Shown one piece after another: positions 10,699-21,249 of a DNA stretch of 64,000 bases. This stretch comes from Craterostigma plantagineum (taxonomy: Eukaryota > Streptophyta > Magnoliopsida > Lamiales > Linderniaceae). A program made the translations under genes and the position numbers. Under the pieces are notes generated by a model that searched no databases, had not been told where the DNA came from, and saw only the letters and a list, made by a program, of their open reading frames with translations. Within the stretch, counting starts at the first letter, position 1, and every line of letters begins with the position of its first letter. Location of the stretch: assembly GCA_027422505.1 (NCBI GenBank), contig JAPQWV010001053.1, positions 62,001 through 126,000 of the forward strand, read 5' to 3'.

Positions 10699-13297
10699 AT
10701 GTTCGCCTCTACCTTCCTCATATGGCTTGTGACCATCCCTTTCACAACCCATGCCATCGTACCACCTAGAGGTACATACATTTACGTACACACACATAAT
10801 CTAATTACGAACCTAAAATCCATGCACATACATCTTATAATGAAAACCTATTAAGAAAAAAATGTTAGTTGAGCGCTGATATATTAACTTGGTGCAGATT
10901 ATTACATAAGCTGCGGTTCAAGCGGAGGTGACGTAGAACAAGGTCCAACAAAATACACCTCGGACGATGCCTATATATCCACAGGCAACAAAACAACCTT
11001 GACTAGAACAGACATATATCCCTTACTCCAAACACTGCGTTATTTCCCTAATTCAAAATCAAAAAAGCATTGTTATGGCTTCCCAGTGATCAAAGGACAG
11101 AAATACCTAGTAAAGACCATATATTTCTACGGAGGATTTGATGGCAAAGACCAGCCACCAGTTTTCGATCAGATCATAGACGGAACAAGATGGAGCATTG
11201 TGAATACAACATATGATTACATCAATGGAGGATTAACCTCTTTTTTTGAAGCTGTTATAGTGGCACATAATAAGTTTCTCAGCGTGTGCGTGGCGAGGAA
11301 CGAACACACAGTCAAAGGTTCGTCTCCCTTTATTTCCGCAATTGAAGTGCATTATCTGGACGATTCGGTTTACAATTTCACGAATTTGGAAAGAAAGATG
11401 CTGGTGACCGTCTCCAGGGGTAGCTTTGGCTCCGATGATGATGCCATCGTCAGGTAATATATAATCAACAACCTTTAATACTTATGTCCTTAAGAACTAA
11501 GAAAATTGTGCCACAAGCTCTTTCATGTTCGACAAATTTCAGTAAGTTTAATCTTTGGATTTAGCTACATGAAGATAAAAAAAGGTAGTAAATGTTTTAG
11601 TTGTTAATAAATGGGGACATATCTAGTCCATTATCCGCCATTTTACAATTCTTCTAAAACACAAGTACCATGGGGCAGGGGCCACAAATTAATAACCTTT
11701 TCTTCATGTACATACATATTTAGAAGCAAATCGAGTAATGGACATTGAAACTGATCAGTTTTCCAGATGATATGTATAATCGTTATTGGGAATCGATCAA
11801 AGACGAGAATCCTTCAGTTTCGAGCCACTCTACTGTAAACCCGGCAATCTTCTGGAACCTTCCGCCGAAAAAGGCTTTTGCAACGGCTCTAACGACAAGC
11901 AGAGGGAAGAACCTCACGCTGAGTTGGCCACCTTTCCCGCTCTCCGAGGGACGATATTACATCGTATTGTACTTTCAGGAAAACCGAACTCCAAGCCCAT
12001 ATAGTTGGAGGGTGTTTGATATTTATGTAAATGGAGAAAAATTCTATCAAGCTTTGAATGTCACGGAGAAAGGCAAGAGTATTTATGGCAACCAATGGCC
12101 ACTACACGGAAACACTGTAATAAGTATGGTTCCCATTGATGGTTCGCCCGTTGGCCCGTTGATTAATGCCGCCGAGGTTCTCAAAGTTTTTCCTATAGAA
12201 GGAAATACCATTACAAGAGATGGTAAGGGAAGAAATTCACATAGAGTTTTGAATTTGACGACGTACGTAACATTTTCACTTCATGTTTGCAAATTTTTTT
12301 TATGGTCGTAATCGATTATTAGTGGTGGCAATGGAGGATATAAGGGACCAATTACTAGGGACAACGCTCTTGGATTGGAGTGGTGATCCGTGTTTGCCGA
12401 TAATGAATTCTTGGACAGGTGTTTCTTGCTCGACCGAAGAATTTGTTCGTGTCATCTCTTTGTAAGAGAATTCGATCGTGCAAGAAAATAGTTTAATTAT
12501 CAATGTGTTTGTTACTTTTCTAATCCGTCGATTAAGATTTGTGATTCTATTAGGGATTTGACGGGCCACGGATTATCTGGTGCATTGCCGGCGAGCATCT
12601 CTCAGCTAACAGGATTGAAGCAGCTGTAAGAAAATCTGTTATGATTATTGTAGTTTATATGTAAAGATCTAACGAAACAGATGTAACTAAACTGTCTCGA
12701 TGGACAAATAGAAAATAGGATATTGCATGTATGAGGATTTAAGTATAAAGGCTAATGAACAAGTAATAGAAATTCGAATTTTCTTCCTTAGTTTGCTTGG
12801 AGGCAACAAGATCTCAGGATCAATCCCAGATTTGAGTCCACTGAAGTCACTGGAAATTCTGTAAGCTTGATCATATAATATATCGTTAATTTAAATTATT
12901 TTTCATAGAATAAATTAGTACTATTTATTACTAAATGGTGACAGTTTGTTTTGAACTTGTACAAAAAGTCATTTAGAGGATAACCTGTTCCGCGGATCCA
13001 TTCCAACTACTTTGGGCGACATACCATATCTTCGGGAAATGTATGTTCTTGTGCCGAAAATCTAAAGCGGTTGGCGAATAAAATGATTTTAGATTTACAA
13101 CACCTTGTAATATGTTTATAACAACAATCATGCTTGGATACAGACATCTGCAGAACAACAACTTGAACACTAGTGTTCCAGATTCCCTTGCAAATAAACA
13201 AGGCCTTACAATCAAAGTACGTCTTGTTTTATATATTGCACATTAATTAGCTTAATATATTACTTTTCATGGAGTTATCTCTAATATGTGTCTATCC

Positions 13298-13330
<33 letters not shown>

Positions 13331-13339
13331 AAGATATGA
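10699..13339 (+). CDS. Secreted malectin-like/LRR protein without a kinase domain (nine exons)
   Basis: Exons: 10699-10771, 10898-11453, 11759-12222, 12323-12461, 12554-12625, 12792-12860, 12969-13040, 13144-13216, and a very short last exon 13334-13339. All introns are GT-AG and the sum is 1524 nt, 507 codons plus stop. Residues 1-19 (MFASTFLIWLVTIPFTTHA) form a signal peptide. About 25-360 is a malectin-like carbohydrate-binding region (YYISCGSS, TLRYFPNS, KTIYFYGGFDG, VFDQI, ISAIEV, then INAAEV). LDWSGDPCLP and SWTGVSC follow as the usual linker, then about four LRRs to the end, largely one per 69-73-nt exon. There is no transmembrane segment or kinase. The closest protein I recall is Arabidopsis At1g25570. 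An apoplastic or wall sugar-binding role is inferred. The last exon (ATA TGA) is the least certain part. Confidence 0.85.
13303..13330. repeat. (TG)n microsatellite in the last intron
   Basis: About 14 TG units run up to the proposed acceptor of the last exon (gtgtgtgaag, AG at 13332-13333). The polypyrimidine tract expected before a plant acceptor is replaced by TG repeats, which are at least U-rich in RNA. Confidence 0.85.
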
Positions 13340-14239
13340 AGCCATTACGTATCGATATGCAACTGATTGAGGATGAGGCAACAAATATACTGGAAAGGGT
13401 GAGGTGGTTAATGAAAGATACCGATACCTGCTTTCAAAATTTCCTTTTTAATACCTATATTTATATGATGACGCTGATAATTTACTTGTGATACATGTAA
13501 GATTTTTATTGTATGATTTACTAGTTTTATGCCCGTGCATTTCACGGTTGTAAAATGTGTATAATTAATATGACATTATTATATAATAATAATCATGTAA
13601 GTTAAATGGTTTAACGTGAAAATAAAGTATTTCCCACTTTGTTAGTTGGCAATTTTTCCATTTTTTTTATTAAGTATTTGTTTATTTAATATAATGAAAA
13701 TGGACATGTGTCGCAAGCAGAAGCAAATTACATTTCATTTTATATATAAAATAGGGAGATCAACACTTAAATATCCTTTAGTATAAAAAACTTATTGATC
13801 AGTCCCATGTCAGATATTTTCTATTTTAAAGTACCTGGTTGAAAAAAAAATTACTCTTAGTTACCCATTCAACTGAGAAGAAGAATGGACCCTGTATGTT
13901 ACCAGACACCTCAACTATTAACCAATAGGGAATTAAAATAGAGTTAGCGTGAGTTTTTACCATTAATCTGTATGTTCTTGGTGGGGTTTTTCGTAAACTC
14001 AAGCGACGACTTAATCCAAATGAACGATTAAATTTTCATTTATAGGGTTTTAGGGTTTAATACCAGGTATGAACCCATTGGGCACCAAGCCCGTGTCAAC
14101 TTAACAACCACTAATTACATTAAAAGAAATTACAAGACTTTGACTTAAATATTTGGACACTTTAATAATATTCCTACTCCCGTAAGTGTCCAAATTACAG
14201 TCAAAGCCTATCGTATAAGTCTTCATTTCTTTTTATTCT
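13340..14239. other. 3' flank of the gene; no further gene seen
   Basis: This holds the 3' UTR and intergenic DNA. A phrase near 13528-13550 (tatgcccgtgcatttcacgg) is a common plant repeat terminus word, but I cannot define an element. The remainder is AT-rich without supported frames. Confidence 0.4.
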
Positions 14240-15729
14240 TCTTTGAGCAAGGAGGAGGTGGAGGTTACAGGTGGGCGAAGTATGACTTCCTTAATCAAAG
14301 AGCGCCTCAAAGTGTCTTACGTCGTTTCTGAGATCTAGTTGCTCTTGGATTGCTTCGATGATTTGATTTACGATGGGTCGTTCTTCGACTTATGTGCGTT
14401 CATGTTTAGCCAAGACTAGGGTTGAAACCTCGTTAGAAGAAGCCAAGAGAAAATTCAAGACTAGGGTTGAATCCCCTTCTCATATACCGAATTGAACCAA
14501 AGTTACAAAACTAGGGAATTTCCGAAGGAATATGACTTTGAATCAATTTATCCCCTAGAAGATCGTTCGACACCCGAGGAAGCACAACATCATCATTCTG
14601 AAAATTCTCTCTACATACCCCCTGTTGTTAAGAAAATAGAGGAGTTAACAATCTCATTGGAAAAGGAAAGAGAGGATTTTGAAGCAGAAAAGAAAACGTT
14701 CTTAAAAGATGGAAAATTTCAAAGCTTCCTTCGGGTCACAAACCACTTCTCACGCATATCCTGAAAGGATAATATCATTATGAATAGCGTGAAAGAGAAA
14801 TCGCCTTCTAAAAATCAGAAACCTTAGAATAACATTTTGAAAAATATTAACTCTAATCCTGTTTCTACTACGTCTACAGGGAGCGTAGTACCAGTGTTAG
14901 AGAAATCAAAGGCGAGAGTGTCTAGTTTATAAGTAAAGAAGGAGTCTCTAGATATCAAAGTTACAAATTTATGTTCTCCTTCTGTAAAAATAAAGGACAC
15001 TCGTAGAAATAAAAGAGTTGTTTCTTATCTCAAAATCATTGCTTCTACTTGCTCTCTAAAGCCTACCGCTTTTAAAAGCACTAATTTCGAAATAGGCTCA
15101 ACGTCGACGGTAACAAATACTCATTCTAAGACAAATGCATCTAGGATGACCCGTAGGAAACAAGATCCAACCATTAAGAAAGCTTATGGCGCCATTCACT
15201 CATGTTTTCACCTAAGGTATCCCGTAAAGATCCAATCCCAAAGCACCTTAGGAGACTATCAAATGGAAAGATCTTTTCCACGATCAAGCCTAGTCATGCA
15301 TTTTGCCCGTACTTAAATTCAACTTCCCTGTCAGGTTCAACCCAAATGTTCCTAAATCTCCGCCTAGGAAGACGAAAGCCTAAAAGGCCAAAACTTCTAC
15401 AAAGGGAAAACTCAAATCAACTTCGAAGATGGCTTGGGTTGCTAGAACTCCTATTAATAATAATTTAGGAACCGTATATGAACCAAAGCCTAAATCTGCT
15501 AATGTGAGATGGCCCATTCTTAAGTAGGTACCTAAAGCTCTCTAATTTGTGTTTGCAGATCCATCATGTGTAGTACCTCAATTCCGGTTGCTCCACACAC
15601 ATGATGGGAAATCAAGAGCTGCTGACAACTATCAAGACCATCTAAATGGAAAAGTCATATTCGAGAACAACGATTCAGCTCCAATCCTAGGACTTGGAGA
15701 CATTATTTGGGAGAATATGACTTATCAAG
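14240..15729 (+). pseudogene. Ty1/copia gag-protease relic
   Basis: Frames are broken by many stops, but the distal end is diagnostic. At about 15568-15610 one frame reads (stop)YLNSGCSTHMMGNQEL, the retropepsin region of copia elements (usual form WYLDSGCS-HM-G). The W codon is now TAG and the catalytic Asp of DSG is Asn. After a frameshift, LNGKVIFENNDSAPILGLGD continues the same protein. Upstream Lys/Ser/Thr-rich pieces (14490-15470) would be the gag part. The relic is cut at 15730 by LTR sequence starting TGTAGCACCCGG, so integrase and RT are missing. Confidence 0.6.
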
Positions 15730-16483
15730 TGTAGCACCCGGCCCCGTGGGCCAACTAACAAATAAATTGGCATGCGCATTTTATGCTTACGCGGTTTCGT
15801 AAAAATTGCATAACATGTTTTATGACTGTGTCATATGAAATTGGGCATTGATTACGTGTCTACTTGACACTTATGAAAATTATGTGCTTACGTGATTTTA
15901 TTTATTTCATGTGCCTAATCTTGTGCTTTGACATTTTCTTAACATAGGAAGAACTTTCGAAAATATGAAGAAGGGAAAATAAAAGGGATAATACTGTGAG
16001 GTTAGAATTGAGCCATGGGTGTAAATGGGCTAGGATTAAAAACAAACACTTGAGCCCAAACCCTTAAAGATATTTTGGGAAACAAGTCCCCTTGAATTAG
16101 GGGATATTCACATCAACCTAAGCCCCTCCCCATACTTGATTAGCTTTTTTTAAGAGAATTACTAAAAACACAATTCACTTCTCACACTACAAGCAAGAAA
16201 TAGAGAGAAGAAGGAGCAATCGAGCTTTAACTTGTGAAGAAGGTATAATTTCTACTATGAGGTTTACATTTTTAGCTTGTGATTTAGATTACTAGTTCGA
16301 AATTTAGCATGATTCGGGTATTAGCACGCGCAAATCTGCCCAAAATTATACTCTACGGTTCATTCGAAGTTTTATGGTTTAGGCATTCAAACGATATTTA
16401 TCATGTTCCTGAGAAAAGTGACACTTGGATCGAAGGTTTAGAGTTCGGGATCAAAAAGGTATTATTGGTATAAATGGATTCGT

Positions 16484-17830
16484 GAAATGTGATTTTCACG
16501 AACCCAAGGTCACGAACCTTTAGTTAAGTAAGTATCGCGAACCCTAAAAAGTCCAAACACTTAGTTCGCGAAGTAAGCTCGGTAGGCCCCACGGATTTTG
16601 TAGTTCACGAATTTGGAAAAGAAGTGTTTCGCGAATCAAGAGGTTGGCGAACTCAACAAAGTTGGCGAATCCATGGGGTGCAATTCGCGAATGCAACAAA
16701 GTTGGCAAATTGGATTCGTGAACTTACAGGATTTTCAATATCGCGAATCGAGCCTGGCGAACTTGACAACTTGGCGAATGGAGTGAGCTTGGCGAATTTC
16801 ATGTTGGCGAATCATCACTTCACGAATTGAGGGTACTTCGCGAACTAGGGGAGCTCCACTTCGCGAACCAAAAGCTTGGCGAACTCCATGCAAAGTCGCG
16901 AATTGATCGAGGTTGGCGAACCCTTGTTGGTTAACTCCAGGCAAGTCTCAAATCCAATTACAGTTGCGAATCAAGTTTGGCGAATCCACGCAAACTTCAC
17001 GAACCCTTAGACACTTCGCGAAACGTGAGAAGTTCGCAAACCCATGCGTGCTTCGAAGTAGGTATGCGAACCCTAGACTTTGCGAGTTGTGAGAGGCTTT
17101 AGACTTCGCGAAACCATTCGCGAATTGGATGAACTTTACGAACTCACAAACTCGGCGAATCAACACTTTGCAAATTCGGCAAACTCCGCCAACCTTAGAA
17201 GAACTTCGCGAACCGATGGTGAAACACATTTGGTGAACTCGTCGCAACTTGGCAAGTTCCATTTGGCGGATCCATGAGCCACAAACCCCACTTAAGTTCA
17301 AGGAGTTCGCGAAGTAGATGAACTTGGCAAACCCTATGTTGGCGAATTATAAGCTTGAAAATAAAGTTCACGAATTGAAAGTACTTAACGAATTATGGGA
17401 ACTTAGGATAAGAAAGAGTGTAGTTCGCAAACTACACAAGATCGCGAACTAGGGCGAGTTGAGTTCGCTAAGTATACTTAAAAATATTTCATGCACTTCA
17501 AGTGACATGAAGAACATTTTAGGGTAAGATAGACTTCGCGCAGTGAGAGCAAGTTAAATATTTTACGAATTAGGGTAAGATAGACTTCACGAATCCTACT
17601 TCAGGAACCATATAAGTTCGCGAAGCAAAAGATGACGATGACTTCGCGAAACATGAGCCGAGAAATGAACTTTGCGAATTTGGGTAATAAAACTGCTAGA
17701 AATTATGAAGTGTGAATGTGTTAGGCACACCTCCCGAATCGAGTGACTAAGGGAAGTTCACAAACCTTAGGTCTAAAAATTAGTGCACCATTAAGTATAT
17801 TTTGCGAATCATGACTTAGGAAAATATTAT
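16484..17830. repeat. Dense TTCGCGAA/TTGGCGAA motif array
   Basis: Dozens of copies of TTCGCGAA or TTGGCGAA, usually followed by (T/C)(T/C)C, occur every 15-40 bp. From 16500 to 16930 alone I count more than twenty. Many other copies differ by one CpG change (TTCACGAA, TTCGTGAA, TTTGCGAA, TTCGCAAA), as expected from methyl-C deamination of TTCGCGAA. Spacing is irregular and the intervening sequence is unique, so this is not a tandem satellite. Short open frames in it are by-products of the repeat. Confidence 0.8.
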
Positions 17831-18060
17831 TTCAACTCTTAGGAAATTCGAGATTTTAGTTAGTTAAGTAATTCCGATAGGGTACTAACGTAATAATTTT
17901 GTGCTAAGGGACTGGAACTAGAAACCTCACCGAACCAGTAGCAGGTATTCTACAGACGCCAGGTAAGTGGAGACTACACTTCAACTATAACAAATAACTT
18001 GTATGTGCATAAATTATGTTACTACGTGCGAATGTGAAATTATGTGATATGTTTTAATTA

Positions 18061-18302
18061 CTACCTCCGTCCCATTAATTTTATCACATTTTGCCATTTC
18101 GGGCGTCCCACTAATTTTGTCACATTTCCTTATTTAGTAAAAAACTATCACAAACAATCAATAAAATAATATTAAATATTCTTAAAAGACGTGTCAAAAT
18201 ACACACTTTATTACCTTTTCATTATACTATATTAATATAATAATACCACCTTAATATCCGTGCCCACCAATACATGTGATAAAAATAACGGGACGGAGGT
18301 AG
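18061..18302. mobile_element. Stowaway MITE (Tc1/mariner type), 242 bp
   Basis: Termini are CTACCTCCGTCCC at the left and its exact complement GGGACGGAGGTAG at the right. They are flanked by TA at 18059-18060 and 18303-18304. This is the classic plant Stowaway end and TA duplication. The interior is AT-rich and non-coding. It inserted into the long LTR, between that LTR's gccaggtaagt segment and its cgagtcatggct segment. Confidence 0.93.
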
Positions 18303-19274
18303 TACTATTTATGGCATGTCACGCATATTTATATGACTCACGACATGATCACGTGCATGCATGCTTAGTACGAAGGCTAAGACATGAGAGTGTGCATGAG
18401 TCTGATCGCCTGTGACGTAGTTACCGATATGCGCATCTGTTCGCGACTCCACTATCGAGTCATGGCTCTCCTATGTCACCATGGCGGCTGTTGACCTTTT
18501 TGGGCCATACATGTTAGATTGTTTTGATGAACGATGTAATTGTAATGACATTAGGTCCATAAATTACGCAATTCGATGTGTGATTATTATAACGTCTAAG
18601 TTCATGATAATATTCTATCACGCAATTTTGAAACAATTAACATCGAGCTTAGGAAAATAATTAACATTGACATTGGTAAGAATTGATATTAGACAAGAGG
18701 AGTTTTGGAAACATTAGGGTTTCATATGAGATAAATAGAGCAATTTTGAAACAATAGATATCGAGATCTTTGGATCTCGAAACCTTGAAATCTCGAGAGT
18801 TATAATTTTCAAGAAGAGGTCGATTTCTAAATTAAAGTGACATGAATGTCGAAATTGGAAAATGTCGAGTTTAGGAAGAATCTCGAGATCTTTAATCTCG
18901 AAATCAAAAGATGTTGAAGGATGTCTAAATTATAGAAATGCGAAAGGAGAATGTTGCTAAATGAGAATCTCGACACACTAGAATTTCGAAACAAGGGTGA
19001 ACATCGAGTAAACCTAATGTCAAATAGGAATTCCTTAAATGAGAGGAAAAGGCTTAGTCATCAACTTGTCACATCACTCACAGATCCCTAAGCTCTAATC
19101 CTTATCATATAACGATTGATCATCAAAAGGAAAAACATAATGAGAAAGAGAACTCTATTAAACAGAAAAGAGAGAAAAACCCTCAAGAACGAGAATTAAG
19201 AGAACAAAGGGAGACTTCATCAAACCAAAGAAAGATCCCAGCTCCAGCTTGGATTTTGGTAAGGAAAATATCCC

Positions 19275-19420
19275 AGCAACTGTAGTTTTGCAATTGGTGG
19301 TGTTAGCCAGTAGCATGTTACTGGTTTTTGCTCTTGAGGACTAATCCCCTCATTCACATGTACATTTCCCCATTATTTAATATATATATGGAACTTACCA
19401 AAACAAAAAAAAAAAAAGAA
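19275..19420 (+). mobile_element. LINE G: 5'-truncated LINE 3' end
   Basis: It holds only about 145 bp of LINE 3' UTR: stem-loop CCAGTA-GCATGT-TACTGG at 19307-19324, a TATATATA segment, then an A-rich tail. It is flanked by near-identical copies AAGGAAAATATCCC (19261-19274) and AAGAAAATATCCC (19421-19433), a normal LINE target-site duplication. It inserted into the CTCGAGATC-array LTR. Confidence 0.85.
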
Positions 19421-20596
19421 AAGAAAATATCCCTTACAACCTTGGTAACTTTCTTAAATAAGGATATTTAATTTCTATGGTAACATAGACTAAGAAAAAC
19501 TCAAGAATTATGGTATACTACAGACGACAAAACCCTTGTTTAAAGAAGGGAATCATGTTTAAATATTTTCTGGGCTTGGTTATGATTCGAGTAGTAGGAT
19601 ATGTTATAGGAATAATAATTTAGATTTTTGGGTAGAATTAACAACATTTAGATGGAAGAAATTATAGGACTTATAAATGTTGGAGTAGGACAAATATAGG
19701 AATTAAGTTTCGATGGGATGAATGTTTGAAGCTTTCGGTCGAATGAAGTTCCGTGTGAATTTCTGAGCAAAAGATAGGATGTCGAACTAGAAGATCACTA
19801 AATGTGTAGATCTCGAAAGAGCTAAGGAAAAATTTTGATACAATAGAATCTTGAGGAGGTTGCTAAATAGGAGAAACTCGAGGTCCTATAATCTCGAAAC
19901 TTGAAATGTAGGGTTTAAAACTCGAAATGTTGTATACTATTAAACCAGCTCGAGATCTTTGTTTATAAATCTCGACATGCACATCACGAAATCCTTGAGT
20001 ATTATTTAATCAATGTCGAACCCTTGAATATACTATGTCGACATCTAATTCATCATGCAACTCGAGATCTATATTGAAATTCCCTAATAGAGCCCGAGAT
20101 CCATTTAACCCTAGCTCGAGATCCATTTAACCTATGTCCAGATCCTTACGAATTTCGAAATTTATAAAAATCAAAACTATGGTTTTAAAATTAAGCCACT
20201 TTCATGAAACTATAATTAGACTAACAAACCCTAATTTTATATGTTTCTATACTTAGGGTGGGTTTGAAGGTTAGCGATTTACCGTACGATATAGCTAAGG
20301 ATACCAAGTAAGTGGAAGCCCCAACTACAACACATAATTGTATGTGCATGAAATTATGTGTTACGTGCTTTCATGGTTTGTGGCTTCCATGAATTTATGT
20401 GATTTCTTATGTAATTAAGTTACATTATATGATGACATGACACGCATATTCATGGCATGAGTATATGCACGCACGACTAGTATAAGAGTCAGGGAAAGAA
20501 AGCGTGCATGAGTATAAGATCGCGTGAGAGCGATGTATATTTGCCGATTAGGCATTTGTGTCGACTCAATGATGAGTCACGGCTCTTCTATGCTAC

Positions 20597-20711
20597 CATG
20601 GCGATTCACGAGGCCAAATATTACCTGATTCACGAGAGGTAGGGGAAATACACCATGGCGATTCACGAGGCCAAATATTGCCTGATTCATGAGAGGCAGG
20701 TGGATACCCCG
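20597..20711. repeat. Tandem duplication, about 57 bp, two copies
   Basis: The segment beginning ccatggcgattcacgaggcc is repeated at about 20598 and 20653 with few differences (tattac/tattgc, cacgag/catgag). It lies in the distal LTR segment and probably arose by slippage. Confidence 0.8.
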
Positions 20712-20749
20712 TAGCGAGAGATGCAACCTGGAGGATGCGTCTAATTTAC

Positions 20750-21249
20750 TACCTACGTGCGTGTTGGTTTTTGAAATGATATGCATGTTCTATGTGCTCT
20801 TATGTGAGATGGTTTGTTCTCCCGTGTGATAAATACTAAGTGGGTAGAGAAATTGGATTCATGTCTTCTACCATGCTTGAGATGTCTAGCACTGGGGAGT
20901 TTTGCGATTTGTTCCGAGTAAGTTGGCGTCGTATATCCCGCCCCGGTGTTATCGTCTCGGGTGCGTCTTGGACGCCACTCATCATGCCAGTCCGCCCCCA
21001 AGAACTGTATGGCAGCAAGGGTGATACATTCTGTGCGATTTGAACAAAAGTTGACAGGCCACACAGTTATACCCAATAAGTAGGGTTAGCTGCGAGGGTC
21101 AATGACTGAGACAAAGATAGTTAAAACTCTTATTGGATAAGTTCACGTTTGACGTGACTTCAATAATTTTAGATAAGCCAAATATTGCGTGGAAAGCTGA
21201 GGCAAGTCTAGTCGAGTCGGGGACATCAACTCTCTTATGAAGCTTTCAA
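20750..21249. other. No gene seen
   Basis: Unclassified sequence between the long LTR segment and the copia LTR. Frames on both strands around 20840-21070 overlap each other and have no recognisable motif. Confidence 0.4.

Larger units (their letters stand above)
15730..18510 (+). repeat. Long LTR (same family as the solo LTR at 34732), 5' part
   Basis: It begins TGTAGCACCCGG exactly like the solo LTR at 34732. It also shares gacgccaggtaagt (17955-17968, compare 36805-36818), a GCGAA array, and the later run with cgactc-actatcgagtcatggct ahead of accatggcggc (18440-18490, compare 37058-37095). I infer a Ty3/gypsy-type LTR of about 3 kb. No matching right end (CCTGACA) with a duplication was found, so its 3' end is lost or rearranged. 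A Stowaway MITE lies inside. Confidence 0.6.
18511..20749 (+). repeat. Related LTR segment with CTCGAGATC motif array
   Basis: The distal part (20270-20600) follows the same plan as the LTRs at 15730 and 34732: a ccaagtaagtggaa segment, ccaactacaacacataa, cgcacgac, then cgactcaatgatgagtcacggct before accatggcg. In place of the GCGAA array, 18765-20150 carries a different near-palindrome, CTCGAGATC/ATCTCGA (over twenty copies and variants such as atctcgaaa, gtcgaa, actcgaaa). A truncated LINE interrupts it at 19275. I read it as a cousin LTR whose 5' end is not defined. Confidence 0.5.

Noticed and set aside
10699..13339. A malectin-type receptor kinase
   Set aside because: The extracellular part resembles those of such receptors, but no transmembrane or kinase exon follows in the next kilobases. 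The kinase-less family fits the length and C-terminus.
16624..17301. Open frames on both strands within 16.6-17.3 kb
   Set aside because: They are produced by the repeated GCGAA words, which translate into recurring ANS/RE/FAN-type residues. They are not proteins.
15730..21249. One complete LTR retrotransposon with two LTRs
   Set aside because: The two LTR-like stretches differ in their arrays, no gag-pol lies between them, and no TG...CA pair with a matching 5-bp duplication was found (TCAAG before 15730 against TCAAC near 21226 is too weak).
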